64,000 nt of DNA from Pseudomonadota bacterium (GCA_021851865.1 JAJZBU010000005.1:35579-99578), one strand, 5' to 3'; numbered from the stretch's first letter, positions 25,018 through 35,573 are shown. The notes: a model not told the origin generated them from the letters alone. Program-made: numbers and translations.

Positions 25018-26003
25018 CGCAAGCGCTCTTGTGGCCCTGGCAGACGTCTTTTTATGAACGTCTGCGTCAGGCGCATGCGCAGCGCCCAGCGCACGCCCTG
25101 CTCTTGCAGACGGCGGCCGGGCACGGTGGCGAGCAGTTGGCGCGCGCGCTCGCCATGCAGCAGCTGTGTCGCCAGGATGAGGCCCTGGCGTGCGGGCATT
25201 GCCGCTCGTGCCAGCTCTTTCTCGCCGGCACGCATCCGGATTTTCTGACCTTGCTGCCGGAAGAGGCGGAAGCCCCGATCAAGGTCGACGCCGTCCGTCA
25301 GGTGGTGGGTTTTTTACAGCAACGCGCCCAGTTCGGCGGCTGGCGGGTGGTGCTCATCGATCCGGCTGAACGCATGAATGTGCAGGCCGCCAATGCCCTG
25401 CTCAAAACCCTGGAGGAGCCAGGAGAGCAGGTGCTGCTGTTGTTGCTCAGTGAGCGGCCGAGCGACTTGCTGGCGACGGTGCGCAGTCGTTGCCAAACCT
25501 GGATACTGCCGCGCGCCAGCGGCGAGCAGGCGCAAGAGTGGCTGCAGGCGCAAGGTGGCGGCGAATGGACGACCATCGCCTTGCAGATGGCGCGCGCCGC
25601 GCCTTTGCGCGGTCAGGCTTTGCTCGCGGCGGATTGGCCGCGGCGGCGGTCGACCCTGTGGGCGGATGTGCAAGCTTTGCATCAGGGGCGTCGCGACGCC
25701 ATCGCCGTGGCGGCGACCTGGAAGTCCTGGGGCGACCCTCTCACCCTCAGCGACGTCTTGGCGCAGTGGGTCGAGGATCTGATGCGCTGTCAGCGCGGTT
25801 TGACACAAGACCTACACCATCCTGATCTCGTGGCCGATTATGATAGCATGTCGGTGAGTATCCAGGCGGAACGCCTGCATGCGTTCTGGCAGCGACTGAT
25901 CGCTGTGCGTCGCGATCTGGCCGGTCACCTGCAGCTGCAGCTGCTGCTCGAGACCCTGGCTTTGGATATCGCGCGCTGGTCGCGTCGAGGAGGATTGCGA
26001 TGA
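25014..26003 (+). CDS. holB: DNA polymerase III delta' subunit
   Basis: A 329-residue clamp-loader subunit. The zinc-module cysteines appear in LCRQDEALACGHCRSCQLF (near residues 50-66), followed by AGTHPDF. ALLKTLEEPGEQVLLLLLSE carries the SRC-like and sensor region, with RSRCQTW after it. The start MTQALLWPWQ overlaps tmk (ATGA); the longer frame upstream is inside tmk. As in other delta' subunits, no functional Walker A Lys is evident. The 3' end overlaps pilZ by 4 bp. Confidence 0.95.
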   Translation: MTQALLWPWQTSFYERLRQAHAQRPAHALLLQTAAGHGGEQLARALAMQQLCRQDEALACGHCRSCQLFLAGTHPDFLTLLPEEAEAPIKVDAVRQVVGFLQQRAQFGGWRVVLIDPAERMNVQAANALLKTLEEPGEQVLLLLLSERPSDLLATVRSRCQTWILPRASGEQAQEWLQAQGGGEWTTIALQMARAAPLRGQALLAADWPRRRSTLWADVQALHQGRRDAIAVAATWKSWGDPLTLSDVLAQWVEDLMRCQRGLTQDLHHPDLVADYDSMSVSIQAERLHAFWQRLIAVRRDLAGHLQLQLLLETLALDIARWSRRGGLR

Positions 26004-26356
26004 GTGGTTTTGAAAGCTATATGCTGAATCTGCCGATCAGCAGCTTGGACATGTTGTACGCCTATTACATGCCCTTTCTGCAAGGCGGCGGCGTCTTTGT
26101 GCCGACGAAGAAAAAGTATCCGATGGCGGCCGAGGTCTCCCTGCTGATCAAGCTCTGGGATGACCAGCGCGCTTCGCCGGTGCCGGCGCGGGTGGTCTGG
26201 TTGTCGTCGGACGGCGGTGCCAGCCGCGATACGATGGCGGGGCCGACCGGTATCGGCGTGCAGTTTCTCGGGGCGGAAGGCGAGCGCATGCGGGCGCGTA
26301 TCGAAAAGCTGATCGCAGGTCATAAGGCCGGTGATCGACCGACCTTGACCATGTGA
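26000..26356 (+). CDS. pilZ: Type IV pilus PilZ protein
   Basis: A 118-residue single-domain PilZ protein. It has VFVPTKKKYPMAAEVSLLIK and GPTGIGVQFLG, as in Pseudomonas PilZ, and lacks the RxxxR c-di-GMP-binding motif, so it probably acts through protein contacts (PilB/FimX type) in pilus assembly and not as a c-di-GMP sensor. The holB-pilZ-tatD order is the Pseudomonas/Xanthomonas arrangement. The stop overlaps a GTG that may start tatD. Confidence 0.94.
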   Translation: MSGFESYMLNLPISSLDMLYAYYMPFLQGGGVFVPTKKKYPMAAEVSLLIKLWDDQRASPVPARVVWLSSDGGASRDTMAGPTGIGVQFLGAEGERMRARIEKLIAGHKAGDRPTLTM

Positions 26357-27111
26357 TCGCCATGTGGGATTCGCACTGCCATCTCAATCTGCTCGAGACC
26401 GAGCCAAGTCTGGCTGTCGCCGAAGCGCGTCAGGGCGGCGTGCTCGGCATGATCTGCGTCGGTGTCGATCTCGCCAGCCAGGCGGCGGTCATGGCGCTGG
26501 CCGAAACGCACGCCGATGTCTATGCCAGTGTCGGTGTTCATCCCTGCCATCTCGACGCTCAGCTCCCCGATATCACCGCGCTACGCGCCTGGGCACAGCA
26601 TCCGCGCGTCGTCGCCATCGGTGAGACGGGGCTCGACTATTTTCACGAGCCACAGGCCGCCGAGCTGCAGAAGGAGAGTTTGCGCCTGCATATCGACCTG
26701 GCGTGTGAACTCGACAAGCCTTTGATCATCCATACGCGGGCGGCCGCTGCAGAGACGCTGGCGTTGTTGCGCCACGCCGGTGAGCGCGCCGGCGTCATGC
26801 ATTGCTTCACCGAAGATTGGGAGACCGCCAAGGCGGCCCTCGATCTCGGTTTCTACATTTCTTTTTCCGGCATCATCAGTTTCAAAAACGCCGAGGATCT
26901 GCGCCAAGTCGCGCGCGCCGTGCCCGCCGACCGGCTACTCGTCGAGACCGACAGCCCATGGCTGGCGCCGGTGCCGCATCGTGGCAAGAGCAACCGCCCA
27001 GCCTGGGTGGTCGACGTCGCACGCTGCTTGGCACAGGTGCGCGGCGTTGCGCTCGAGGATCTGGCGGCGACGTTGACGGCCAACACCCGCCGCCTTTTTC
27101 AGATCCCCTAA
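26353..27111 (+). CDS. tatD: TatD family metal-dependent hydrolase
   Basis: A 252-residue TIM-barrel hydrolase of the YcfH/TatD DNase family. Metal ligands: DSHCHLNLL at the N-terminus, the Glu in GETGLDYF, His in IIHTRAAA, His in MHCFTEDW and the Asp in VETDSPWLAP. I give the GTG at 26353, which overlaps the pilZ stop (GTGA); ATG at 26362 gives MWDSHCHL and is equally possible. The 3' end is 8 bp from the convergent fabI stop with no terminator visible. Confidence 0.94.
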   Translation: MIAMWDSHCHLNLLETEPSLAVAEARQGGVLGMICVGVDLASQAAVMALAETHADVYASVGVHPCHLDAQLPDITALRAWAQHPRVVAIGETGLDYFHEPQAAELQKESLRLHIDLACELDKPLIIHTRAAAAETLALLRHAGERAGVMHCFTEDWETAKAALDLGFYISFSGIISFKNAEDLRQVARAVPADRLLVETDSPWLAPVPHRGKSNRPAWVVDVARCLAQVRGVALEDLAATLTANTRRLFQIP

Positions 27112-27119
27112 AGCCGCCT

Positions 27120-27932
27120 TTAATCGGCGTTCTGCAGCGCCTGCACCTGTTCCAGCGGCGGCATGGCGACGCTGTGGAAGCCACCGTCGACGTAGACGAC
27201 TTCGCCGTGGATGCCGGAGGCAAGATCCGAGCACAGAAAGGCGGCGGCATTGCCGACTTCCTCGATGCTGACATTGCGGCGCAGCGGTGTCGCAGCTTCG
27301 TTATAGGCGAGCATCTTGCGGAAGCTCTTGATGCCACTGGCGGCGAGTGTGCGGATGGGGCCGGCCGAGATGGCGTTGATGCGGATGCCTTGCGGGCCGA
27401 GGCTGGAAGCGAGATAGCGCACATTGGCCTCGAGGCTGGCTTTCGCCAAACCCATGACGTTGTAATTGGGCAGAACCCGTTCAGCGCCGAGATAGCTCAG
27501 GGTGAGCAGGGCGCCGGCGCGACCTTGCAGCAGGGGGCGGGCGGCGCGGGCGATGGCGGTCAGGCTGTAGGAGCTGATCTCGTGGGCGATACGAAAGCCC
27601 TCACGCGTGCTGACATCGATGTAGTCACCTTCGAGTTCGCTGGCGGGCGCGAAAGCGACGGCGTGCACGACGATGTCGAGGCCATCCCAGTGCTGCGCCA
27701 GATGCCCGAACAGGTCATCGATCTGTTCATCGGAAGCGACGTCACAAGGAAAAGTGAGCGATGAGCCCATGCTGGCGGCAAATTCTTCGACGCGTCCTTT
27801 GAGTTTGTCGTTTTGATAGGAGAAGGCCAGTTCGGCACCTTCGCGATGCATCGCCTGGGCGATGCCATAGGCGATCGACAACTTGCTGGCGACACCGATG
27901 ATGAGTGCGCGTTTGCCGCTGAGAAATCCCAT
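27120..27932 (-). CDS. fabI: Enoyl-ACP reductase (NADH)
   Basis: A 270-residue short-chain dehydrogenase for the last step of each elongation cycle. [23 protein letters not shown] is the FabI cofactor motif; the catalytic pair is Tyr-x6-Lys in [14 protein letters not shown] near residue 156, preceded by [23 protein letters not shown] follows. This spacing separates FabI from FabL/FabV. AGGAG lies eight bases before the ATG. It is 56 bp downstream of yejF on the same strand, an arrangement also found, as I recall, in Pseudomonas aeruginosa. A TATACT box at about 27965 may give it an own promoter. Confidence 0.97.
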   Translation of the reverse strand: MGFLSGKRALIIGVASKLSIAYGIAQAMHREGAELAFSYQNDKLKGRVEEFAASMGSSLTFPCDVASDEQIDDLFGHLAQHWDGLDIVVHAVAFAPASELEGDYIDVSTREGFRIAHEISSYSLTAIARAARPLLQGRAGALLTLSYLGAERVLPNYNVMGLAKASLEANVRYLASSLGPQGIRINAISAGPIRTLAASGIKSFRKMLAYNEAATPLRRNVSIEEVGNAAAFLCSDLASGIHGEVVYVDGGFHSVAMPPLEQVQALQNAD

Positions 27933-27988
27933 GAATCATCTCCTTTTTGATCGAGAGCGCACGAGTATACACAAGCGCGCCGGCTTCC

Positions 27989-29560
27989 TCATCCGTCGAT
28001 GAGACCGGCGGCTGAGAGCAGGAGGCGCGTATAGTCCTGTTGCGGTTGACGAAAGACGCTGGCGGCGTCGCCTTGTTCGATCACCTGGCCGGCGCGCAGC
28101 ACCAGGAGATGATGGCTCAGCGCCTTGACCACCTTGAGGTCATGACTGATGAAGATCATCGCGAAACGGTAGCGCTCCTGCAGTTGCCGCAGCAAGTCGA
28201 CGACCTGCTTTTGGACGCTGCGATCGAGGGCCGAGGTCGGTTCATCGAGGATGATGAGCCGGGGTTGCAAGACGAGGGCGCGGGCGATGGCGATGCGCTG
28301 CCGCTGGCCACCGGAGAACTCATGCGGATAACGCTCCTGCATCGCCGGATCGAGTTGCACGTCGCGCAGGGCCTGGTCGATGCGACGCTGGCACTCGGCG
28401 CGATCGAGGCCGTGGATGGCGAGACCTTCGGTCAAGGTCTGGGCGACGTTCTGGCGTGGACTCAAGCTGGCATAGGGGTCCTGGAAGACCATCTGCAGGT
28501 GTCGCCGCCAGGGACGCAGGGCTCTTTGATCGAGACGCATCAGATCCTGTCCCATGAACAGCACCTGACCTTGTGCCGCGATCAGGCGCAACAAGGCCAG
28601 CCCCAAGGTGGTCTTGCCCGAGCCCGATTCGCCGACGACGCCATAGGTCTGACCGGCGCGCAGTTGCAGATGGACGTCGTGCAGGGCGCTGATGTTGCGG
28701 CGAACACGGCGGAGCAGGCCGCCGCGTAGCGAAAAGTCGACGCACAGCCCGCGCACATCGAGCAAGGCTTCGTCGGTCGTCACGGCTGCAATCGGTCCGC
28801 CACTGGGCTCGGCGGCGAGCAAGGTCTGGGTGTAAGGATGATGCGCTGCGCTGAACAGCTCGCTCGTGGTGGCCTGCTCGATGATGCGACCTGCCTGCAT
28901 CACCGCCACCTGATCGCTATAGTGGCGAACGAGGGAGAGATCGTGCGTGATGAAAAGCAGGGTCAACTGGCGGCGTTCCTGCAAGTCGTGCAAGAGATCG
29001 AGGATCTGTCGTTGCAAGGTGACGTCGAGGGCGGTGGTCGGCTCATCGGCGATGAGCAGGCGCGGCTCATTGGCCAAAGCCATGGCGATCATGATGCGCT
29101 GGCGTTGACCACCGGAGAGTTCATGCGGATAACGTTCCAGCAGGTCGGCAGAAAGTCCGACTTCGCCGAGCAGGGTGCGGGCGCGTTGCACCGCGGCTTG
29201 CTGGCGCAGTCCGCGATGCACGATCATGCCTTCGCAGATCTGACGGCCGACACGATGCAGGGGATTGAGGGCGGACAGCGGCTCCTGGTAGATCATCGCC
29301 AGTTCGCCGCCACGCAGACCGCGCAGACGGCGTTCACTGCACTGCAGCAGATTCTCCCCCTGCCACAGCACCTCGCCCTGGCAAAGGGCGCGTGGCGGCA
29401 GCAGGCGCAGGATGGCGGCGGCCGTCATCGACTTGCCGGAGCCGGATTCTCCGACTAAGGCGGTGGTGCGTCCGGTCGGCAGGCTGAGGTTGAGATCGTA
29501 CAGAATCTCTTGACCTGCGATGCTCAGATGCAGTCGGCGTAGTTCGAGCAAGGGATTCAT
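27989..29560 (-). CDS. yejF: Peptide ABC transporter, double ATP-binding protein
   Basis: A 523-residue protein with two ABC ATPase domains fused in tandem. Walker A GESGSGKSMTAAA and GESGSGKTTLGLA; signature LSGGQRQRIMIAMALA and FSGGQRQRIAIARALV; Walker B RLLIADEPTTALD and RLIILDEPTSALD. The start [10 protein letters not shown] overlaps the yejE stop (ATGA); the longer open frame runs into yejE in the wrong phase. It powers the YejABEF uptake system for peptides and related compounds. It is the last gene of the transporter operon, upstream of fabI. Confidence 0.95.
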   Translation of the reverse strand: MNPLLELRRLHLSIAGQEILYDLNLSLPTGRTTALVGESGSGKSMTAAAILRLLPPRALCQGEVLWQGENLLQCSERRLRGLRGGELAMIYQEPLSALNPLHRVGRQICEGMIVHRGLRQQAAVQRARTLLGEVGLSADLLERYPHELSGGQRQRIMIAMALANEPRLLIADEPTTALDVTLQRQILDLLHDLQERRQLTLLFITHDLSLVRHYSDQVAVMQAGRIIEQATTSELFSAAHHPYTQTLLAAEPSGGPIAAVTTDEALLDVRGLCVDFSLRGGLLRRVRRNISALHDVHLQLRAGQTYGVVGESGSGKTTLGLALLRLIAAQGQVLFMGQDLMRLDQRALRPWRRHLQMVFQDPYASLSPRQNVAQTLTEGLAIHGLDRAECQRRIDQALRDVQLDPAMQERYPHEFSGGQRQRIAIARALVLQPRLIILDEPTSALDRSVQKQVVDLLRQLQERYRFAMIFISHDLKVVKALSHHLLVLRAGQVIEQGDAASVFRQPQQDYTRLLLSAAGLIDG

Positions 29561-30579
29561 GGCTGGATTCTCGGGTCGAAGGCGTCGCGCACACCCTCGC
29601 CGATGAAGATCAGCAAGGTGAGCAGCAGTCCGAGGGTGAAAAAGCCGGTCAGGGCCAGCCAGGGCGCATCGAGATTGGCCTTGCCTTGCGCGAGCAGTTC
29701 GCCGAGTGAAGGCGAACCGGGCGGCAGTCCGAAGCCGAGAAAGTCGAGCGAGGTCAGGGTGCCGATGGCGCCGGTGATCAGAAAGGGCAGGAAGGTCATG
29801 GTCGAGACCATGGCGTTGGGCAATACATGACGCCACATGATGCGCAGGTCAGACAAACCAAGGGCCCGCGCCGCGCGCACATATTCGAGATTGCGGCCAC
29901 GCAGGAACTCGGCACGGACGAGATCGACCAGATGCATCCAGCTAAAGAGCAGCATGATGCCGAGCAACCACCAGAAGTTGGGGGTGAACAAGCTCGACAT
30001 GATGATCAGCAGATAGAGCATGGGCAGGCCCGACCAGACCTCCATGAAACGCTGACCGCACAGATCGACCCAGCCGCCGTAATAGCCCATCAAGGCGCCG
30101 GCGCTGATGCCGATGAGCGAGCTGAACAGGGTCAGGACGAGGGCGAAGAGGACCGAGGTGCGAAAGCCATAGATCAAACGCACCAGCACGTCGCGGCCCT
30201 GATCATCGGTGCCGAGGAGGTTCTCCGCTGAGGGCGGTGCCGGTGTCGGGACGTCGAGATTGTAGTTGATGGTTTGATAGCTGAAGTGCAGGGGGGGCCA
30301 AAGCATCCAGCCATGCGCCTGGATCAGCTTTTGGACATAGGGGTCGCGGTAATCGGCTTGGGTGAGAAAGCTGCCGCCAAAGCGGGTTTCCGGATAGTCG
30401 TGCCACAGCGGGGTGAACAGCTGGCCACGAAACTCGATGAGCAAGGGGCGGTCGTTGGCGAGGAGGTTGGCGCCGAGGCTGAGCGTGAACAGCGTGACAA
30501 AGATCCACAGCGACCACCAGGCGCGGCGGTGGGCGCGAAAAACCGCCAGGCGTCTTTGCGTGAGCGGGGACAAGGTCAT
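29557..30579 (-). CDS. yejE: Peptide ABC transporter permease YejE
   Basis: A 340-residue permease with an N-terminal membrane helix ([20 protein letters not shown]), a periplasmic insert of about 110 residues and five further helices. It carries the EAA-loop region [19 protein letters not shown] and [19 protein letters not shown], typical of DppC/YejE permeases. It pairs with YejB to form the membrane channel. Both ends overlap neighbours by 4 bp. Confidence 0.95.
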   Translation of the reverse strand: MTLSPLTQRRLAVFRAHRRAWWSLWIFVTLFTLSLGANLLANDRPLLIEFRGQLFTPLWHDYPETRFGGSFLTQADYRDPYVQKLIQAHGWMLWPPLHFSYQTINYNLDVPTPAPPSAENLLGTDDQGRDVLVRLIYGFRTSVLFALVLTLFSSLIGISAGALMGYYGGWVDLCGQRFMEVWSGLPMLYLLIIMSSLFTPNFWWLLGIMLLFSWMHLVDLVRAEFLRGRNLEYVRAARALGLSDLRIMWRHVLPNAMVSTMTFLPFLITGAIGTLTSLDFLGFGLPPGSPSLGELLAQGKANLDAPWLALTGFFTLGLLLTLLIFIGEGVRDAFDPRIQP

Positions 30580-31667
30580 GAACGTTCCTCAAAATCGATA
30601 CGTGGGTCGACCAGGGTATAAGTCAGATCGGAGAGAATCTTCAGCAATAGGCTGAACAGGGTAAAGATGAAGAGCATGCCGAAGATGACCGGATAGTCGC
30701 GGTTGACCGCCGATTCGAAGCTGAGCAGCCCCATGCCGTCGAGATTGAAGATGACCTCGATGAGCAGGGAACTGGTGAAAAAGACGCCGAGCAGGGTGGC
30801 AGGAAGCCCGGCGATGACGATGAGCATGGCATTGCGAAAGACGTGGCCATAGAGCACCTGGCGCTCGTCGAGGCCTTTGGCGCGCGCCGTCATCACATAT
30901 TGCTTGTGGATCTCATCGAGAAAGCTGTTCTTGGTGAGCAGGGTGAGCGAGGCGAAACCACCGATCACCATGCAGAAGACCGGCAGGATGAGGTGATGCA
31001 GATAGTCGGTGATCTTGTCCCACCAGGGCAGCTGCTGCCAATGCGCCGAGAACAGGCCCTGCATGGGAAACCATTGCAGATAAGTGCCGCCGGCGAAGAC
31101 GACGATGAGCACGATGGCGAACAAAAACCCCGGGATGGCGTTGCCGACGATGATCAAGGCGCTGCTCCAGACGTCGAAGCGATGCCCGTGATAGAGAGCC
31201 TTGGCCATGCCGAGGGGAATGGAGACGAGATAGATGACCAGGGTGCTCCACAGGCCGAGCGAGATGGAGACCGGCATTTTTTGCAGGATGAGCTGGGTCA
31301 CCGGCGTGTCGCGATAGAAGCTGGTGCCGAGATCAAAGTGCAGATAATGGCGCAGCATGATCCAAAAGCGAGTGCTGGCGGGTTGATCGAAGCCGTACTG
31401 TTTCTTGATTTGGGCGATGAGGTCCGGACTCAGACCCTGTGCTCCGCGGTAGAGGCTGTCTTCCTCGGCCCGGCTGCTGGCGGCGCCGCCCGCTTCCGGT
31501 CCGGCGGCACCGATGCGGCTGCCATTGCCCATCTGGCCCTGCAGGCGGGCGATGGTCTGATCGACCGGTCCGCCGGGAGCCGACTGGATGATGACGAAGT
31601 TGATCAGCAGGATGCCGAACAGGGTCGGAATGACGAGCAGGAGGCGACGCAGCAGGTAGTTCAACAT
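30576..31667 (-). CDS. yejB: Peptide ABC transporter permease YejB
   Basis: A 363-residue permease of the DppB family. It begins [20 protein letters not shown]; an inserted Gly/Ala-rich periplasmic stretch (about 45-75) is characteristic of YejB. The cytoplasmic EAA loop includes [21 protein letters not shown] use the ATG at 31667, 1 bp after yejA; the longer frame is inside yejA. Six membrane helices are expected. Confidence 0.95.
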   Translation of the reverse strand: MLNYLLRRLLLVIPTLFGILLINFVIIQSAPGGPVDQTIARLQGQMGNGSRIGAAGPEAGGAASSRAEEDSLYRGAQGLSPDLIAQIKKQYGFDQPASTRFWIMLRHYLHFDLGTSFYRDTPVTQLILQKMPVSISLGLWSTLVIYLVSIPLGMAKALYHGHRFDVWSSALIIVGNAIPGFLFAIVLIVVFAGGTYLQWFPMQGLFSAHWQQLPWWDKITDYLHHLILPVFCMVIGGFASLTLLTKNSFLDEIHKQYVMTARAKGLDERQVLYGHVFRNAMLIVIAGLPATLLGVFFTSSLLIEVIFNLDGMGLLSFESAVNRDYPVIFGMLFIFTLFSLLLKILSDLTYTLVDPRIDFEERS

Positions 31668-31668
31668 C

Positions 31669-33498
31669 TCAGTCTCCGGCATCTTGGTGCGCGCGCACGG
31701 CGGGCCAGGCGGCGGCATCGACCCACCAGATGCTGAGGTCGAAGGCGTAGCGTGGCAGGATGGCCGGATGGCGCAGGAAATTCCAGTAGGCGACACGGTA
31801 GCTGTCGACATAGTACTGCGGGATCAGGTACCAGTGTGCCATCAGGACGCGATCGAGGGCTTGGCTGGCGGTGATCAGCTGGTGGCGGTCTTTGGCCTGC
31901 AGGATGAGGTCGATCAGGTGATCGACGACCGGGTCGTGGATGCCGATGATGTTCTGGCTACCCGGATGCGTCGCCGCCGCACTGCTCCAGGTGTTGCGCT
32001 GTTCGCCACCGGGAGACAGAGTCTGCGCAAAGGAGCTGATGGTCATGTCGAAGTCGAAGCGGCGCATGCGATTGATGTATTGCGACACGTCGACATTGCG
32101 CAAGGTGGCGTGGATGCCGAGTTTTTCGAGATTGCGCATGAAAGGCTCGATGATGCGGTTCATTTCCGGCTGCGCGTTGAGGATTTCAAAGCGCATGCTC
32201 CGCCCCTGCGCATCGATGAGCTGATCGTTGACGACGCGATAACCGGCCTGCTTGAGCAGGGACTGGGCATAGATCAGATTGTTGCGGTCGCTGCCATGGC
32301 CGTCGCTGACCGGTATGCGCACCCCGGTGAAGACGCTCGCTGGCAGTTGCGCGCGATAAGGGGCGAGCAGCATGGCGACATCGTGCTGCAGAGGGCCCGG
32401 CGGACAGGCGAGTTCAGAATTGGCGAAATAGGAATCGTCGCGACGATAGGCGCCGTAGAACAGAAAGCGATTGCTCCACTCGAAATCGAAGGCCTGGGCG
32501 ATCGCCTCGCGCACCCGCCGATCCTGAAAGCGGTGGCGGCGGATGTTGAAGACGAAGCCTTGCATGCCGGCAGGGTTGCCGTTACGCAGGGCTTCCTTGC
32601 GCACCCAGCCCTGGCGCGCGGCCGGAAAGTTGTAGAGCTTGGCCCAGTTCTTGGCCTTGTTTTCCAGGCGCAGGTCATATTGCCCGGCTTTGAAGGCCTC
32701 TTCGGCGACGACGGCGTCGCGGTAGTAGATGTAGGTGATACGATCGATGTTGTAGCAACCGACATTGACCGGTAGCTGTGCGCCCCAATAGTTGCGATTG
32801 CGGCGATAGACGATCGCATGGCCGGGATCGATGCGCTCGATCTGATACGGCCCCGATCCCAGCGGCGGCGTCAAGGTGGTGTGGGCAAAGACATGATGGC
32901 GGTAGTAGTCGGCCGAGAGGACGGGTAATTGGCTGGCCAGCAGCAAAGGCAGCGAACGATCCTGGCGCGAACGGAAATCAAAACGGATACGCTGCGCCGA
33001 CAGGACCTGCACATCGCGCACCCCGGCCAGCATGACGCGATAGCCAGGATCGCCTTGTGTCATGATGGCGTGAAAGCTGTAAGCGATGTCTGCGGCCTGA
33101 ATCTTTTCGCCATTGGCGAAACGTGCGCGTGGATCGATGTCGAAGATCATCCAGCTGCGGTCTTGCGGATCGTATTCAAAAGCGGCAGCGACGAGAGGAT
33201 AGACCGAGAAGGGCTCATCTTCAGAGCGTTGACCCAGGGTTTCAAACACCTGGCCGAGGCCTTCGGCGGGGGTGCCTTTGTCGAGAAAGGGATTGAGGCT
33301 GTCAAAGGTGCCAAAGGCCGACAGACGCAAGGATCCACCCTGTGGGGCGTGCGCGTTGGTGTAGGCGAAGTGGGTCATGGTGCGGCCATAGAGCGGTGTG
33401 CTGTCGAGGCTGAGGGCGTAGACGCGCACGACCTGCGCCGGCGCCCAGGTCACGCAGCAGGCCAGCAGAAGCAGCAGTATCAGTCGTCCATAACGCAT
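31669..33498 (-). CDS. yejA: Peptide ABC transporter substrate-binding protein YejA
   Basis: A 609-residue periplasmic binding protein of the family 5 extracellular solute-binding type. The signal peptide ([22 protein letters not shown]) has no proper lipobox. Typical segments: [37 protein letters not shown], and the C-terminal [17 protein letters not shown]. The start at 33498 gives the signal peptide; the frame extends upstream without resemblance. It is the first gene of yejABEF, with 181 bp of non-coding DNA before the DUF4276 stop. Confidence 0.95.
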   Translation of the reverse strand: MRYGRLILLLLLACCVTWAPAQVVRVYALSLDSTPLYGRTMTHFAYTNAHAPQGGSLRLSAFGTFDSLNPFLDKGTPAEGLGQVFETLGQRSEDEPFSVYPLVAAAFEYDPQDRSWMIFDIDPRARFANGEKIQAADIAYSFHAIMTQGDPGYRVMLAGVRDVQVLSAQRIRFDFRSRQDRSLPLLLASQLPVLSADYYRHHVFAHTTLTPPLGSGPYQIERIDPGHAIVYRRNRNYWGAQLPVNVGCYNIDRITYIYYRDAVVAEEAFKAGQYDLRLENKAKNWAKLYNFPAARQGWVRKEALRNGNPAGMQGFVFNIRRHRFQDRRVREAIAQAFDFEWSNRFLFYGAYRRDDSYFANSELACPPGPLQHDVAMLLAPYRAQLPASVFTGVRIPVSDGHGSDRNNLIYAQSLLKQAGYRVVNDQLIDAQGRSMRFEILNAQPEMNRIIEPFMRNLEKLGIHATLRNVDVSQYINRMRRFDFDMTISSFAQTLSPGGEQRNTWSSAAATHPGSQNIIGIHDPVVDHLIDLILQAKDRHQLITASQALDRVLMAHWYLIPQYYVDSYRVAYWNFLRHPAILPRYAFDLSIWWVDAAAWPAVRAHQDAGD

Positions 33499-33679
33499 CG
33501 GCAGGTTTCCAGTCAGGCAGGAGCAGGTGATGATCGGGCGATGATAATGGATTGCCCAGCGGCTGGGGAAGCTCGACACATCCGCGATGCCAGGAAGTGT
33601 CGGTGCGTTTTGAGGGCACCTTCGATCCTGCACAGCTTGTGCCGGGGACCTCAGCATCTTGTGCGCAAGTGAAGATCGG

Positions 33680-33698
33680 GCCGCAGTCAAACTGCGGC
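33680..33698. terminator. Hairpin at the end of the DUF4276 gene
   Basis: GCCGCAG (33680-33686) and CTGCGGC (33692-33698) make a perfect 7-bp stem with a 5-base loop, spanning the DUF4276 stop codon. No T-tract follows on the minus strand, so termination would be weak; it may be an mRNA-stabilising end or mark a junction. Confidence 0.4.
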
Positions 33699-34340
33699 AG
33701 TGATCAAGCGCCGCAAACCATCGCGTAGTTTGCCGAAGCTAGGCGAAATATTTCGATCCAAATCAAGCAACGGCCCGATCTTTTCCGCCCATTCATATTT
33801 GACTTGTCCTGGCAATGGCCAACCGGCCCTCTTGAGCTCGGCTGAACCACCAGGGTAGATCGCATCCGCCAGTTTTTCCCAAGTGTCGCAAACACTATCC
33901 TGCTGGTAGCGTTGCAGTACCTCGATTTTGGCTTCCGGATAGGCCGTCGTCAGTGCTTGTCGGTCGCCAAAGTACCAAGCCTCCATTTCCTCAATGGCAA
34001 TACGGAATATCGTCATCGGTACAGAATTGCAGTTCTTCGCCAAGGCTTCCAATTCAGTCAAGAAATCCACGCAATGGCGTCGGTCCAGGTCCAGTACGAC
34101 GACGACGGCATCGATGCCCGGAGTTTGGCCGTAACCACGCAGTGCCTTGGGCAATCGATCGAGTAGAATCCGGTGGGCAGGGTTGCCTCCGGCATGCAAG
34201 TTTTTGGGGATGCGCCCGATGCCTTTGTAACCATGAACGCGCCAAGTATGCGGCTCGCCTTGTTCTCCGAACAACTTAGGCAACAATGATTCGAGCAGCT
34301 TTGCACCAGAAGCATCTTCGACCAGTATTTCGATATGCAT
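33687..34340 (-). CDS. DUF4276-like, TOPRIM-like protein partnered with an AAA ATPase
   Basis: A 217-residue soluble protein. The N-terminal VEDASGAKLLESLLPKL matches the acidic Glu-bearing motif of TOPRIM-like domains, and VVVVLDLDRRHCVDFL supplies the DxD motif (near residue 88); EEMEAWYFGDRQALTTAY is a conserved DUF4276-type segment. This points to a metal-dependent nuclease or nucleotidyl activity in the OLD/RloB/AriB manner, as inference. It starts 3 bp after the ATPase stop and is surely co-expressed. Base composition looks lower in GC than the yej genes. Not a core gene; probably acquired. Confidence 0.75.
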   Translation of the reverse strand: MHIEILVEDASGAKLLESLLPKLFGEQGEPHTWRVHGYKGIGRIPKNLHAGGNPAHRILLDRLPKALRGYGQTPGIDAVVVVLDLDRRHCVDFLTELEALAKNCNSVPMTIFRIAIEEMEAWYFGDRQALTTAYPEAKIEVLQRYQQDSVCDTWEKLADAIYPGGSAELKRAGWPLPGQVKYEWAEKIGPLLDLDRNISPSFGKLRDGLRRLITAAV

Positions 34341-34343
34341 GAT

Positions 34344-35573
34344 TCACCGCGCATCGAGATAGTCGCTGTACCACAACCCACCCAGTGGTAAACCTTCAGT
34401 GACTAGGTTCTTTACCACATCCAGCGCAGATGCGCGGCGGATGGCAGAAAAACCGTCCGGTCCCTTTTCCAGAATCCAAACCTCTTCAGGCGATAGGGCG
34501 TCCACAAAGTAAGGTTGGTGCGTCGTCACAAAAACCTGTGGTGCATTCTTTCTACCTGTGGCGTGCAGTCGGAATTCCTGCGCCAGCGCCTCCAGGAGCT
34601 TGTGATACAGCCCGTTTTCCGGTTCCTCGATGCAAATGAAAGGAGGTGGATCGGGATCTTCCAGCAGCAGCAGATAAGCAAACATCTTCAGTGTACCGTC
34701 GGACATCTGCTGAGCAAAAAACGGATCGCCGAATGCGCCGTCGTTGAAGCGCAACAACACGCGCTTATCATCGGTCACCTTGGTGTCGATCTTGGCGATG
34801 CCAGGAATTTTGTTGGCGATGCGATCCAGAATGTTCGTGAAGCGATCCTTGTGCTCACGCTCCATGAACTGAACCACGTTACCGATGTTGTCACCATGAA
34901 TGTTCAAATGCCGCTGGGGCCCGGCCGTTGGCAGGCTGCGGGCGGCATCTGGATAGAAATATGAAAGGTACCAACCCTTGAGGAAGTCCCTGAATTTGCG
35001 AATGCGTGGATGCTCCTTCAATGTTCCCAAGGTTGAAATGCCCAATTCACGCGGATCGGTCAGCTCGACATGGCTGCTTGAACTGTCTTCCTCTTCCGAG
35101 TCGCCAATGGCTTCTTCGCCTGCCCATACCGTGCCCCTGCCATGCTCAAGACGCAAAAATGGATAAGGGCGCCCATATTTCTGGTTCTTACGGCGCTGCC
35201 GCAAAACCTCTGAAAGAACGAAGGGGCGGCCATAGGCATCCAGATCAATCGCCAGCTCGTAAGTGATGGGGCGCTCGTTTTGCGCCTCGCGATAGTAGAT
35301 TTCAAATTGAATCGGCTCGGAAATGCCCTTCGACCGCATCCGTTCGAACCCACCACGTTGCTTCATATCGCAGGCGGTTTCCACGTCGGTGGCAAGACAA
35401 TCCGCCACAAAACCGAAGGCATCGAACAAGGTGCTTTTGCCGGCCCCGTTCTTGCCGATCACCACGGTGAAGGGCGTGAGTGGCTCGCCGGCCTGTTCAC
35501 CCGACAGCTTGCCTAGCGACACATCGCGCAAAGCACGAAAGTTCTGGACGCGGAATCCTTCGATCGTTGCCAT
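34344..35573 (-). CDS. AAA_21/OLD-like ATPase, probable sensor of a two-gene defence module
   Basis: A 409-residue ABC/SMC-type ATPase. Walker A VVIGKNGAGKSTLFDAFG (near residues 38-55); signature-like region QQMSDGTLKMFAYLLLL; Walker B PFICIEEPENGLYH; H-loop VFVTTHQPYFVDAL. The TOPRIM domain of classical OLD nucleases is absent; the protein ends about 60 residues after the H-loop, and the TOPRIM-like function appears to be supplied by the next gene. I use ATG 35573, preceded by AAGGAGGAG. Related split pairs (PARIS AriA/AriB, AbiL) act in phage defence; function here is inferred from domain pairing and location. Confidence 0.85.
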   Translation of the reverse strand: MATIEGFRVQNFRALRDVSLGKLSGEQAGEPLTPFTVVIGKNGAGKSTLFDAFGFVADCLATDVETACDMKQRGGFERMRSKGISEPIQFEIYYREAQNERPITYELAIDLDAYGRPFVLSEVLRQRRKNQKYGRPYPFLRLEHGRGTVWAGEEAIGDSEEEDSSSSHVELTDPRELGISTLGTLKEHPRIRKFRDFLKGWYLSYFYPDAARSLPTAGPQRHLNIHGDNIGNVVQFMEREHKDRFTNILDRIANKIPGIAKIDTKVTDDKRVLLRFNDGAFGDPFFAQQMSDGTLKMFAYLLLLEDPDPPPFICIEEPENGLYHKLLEALAQEFRLHATGRKNAPQVFVTTHQPYFVDALSPEEVWILEKGPDGFSAIRRASALDVVKNLVTEGLPLGGLWYSDYLDAR

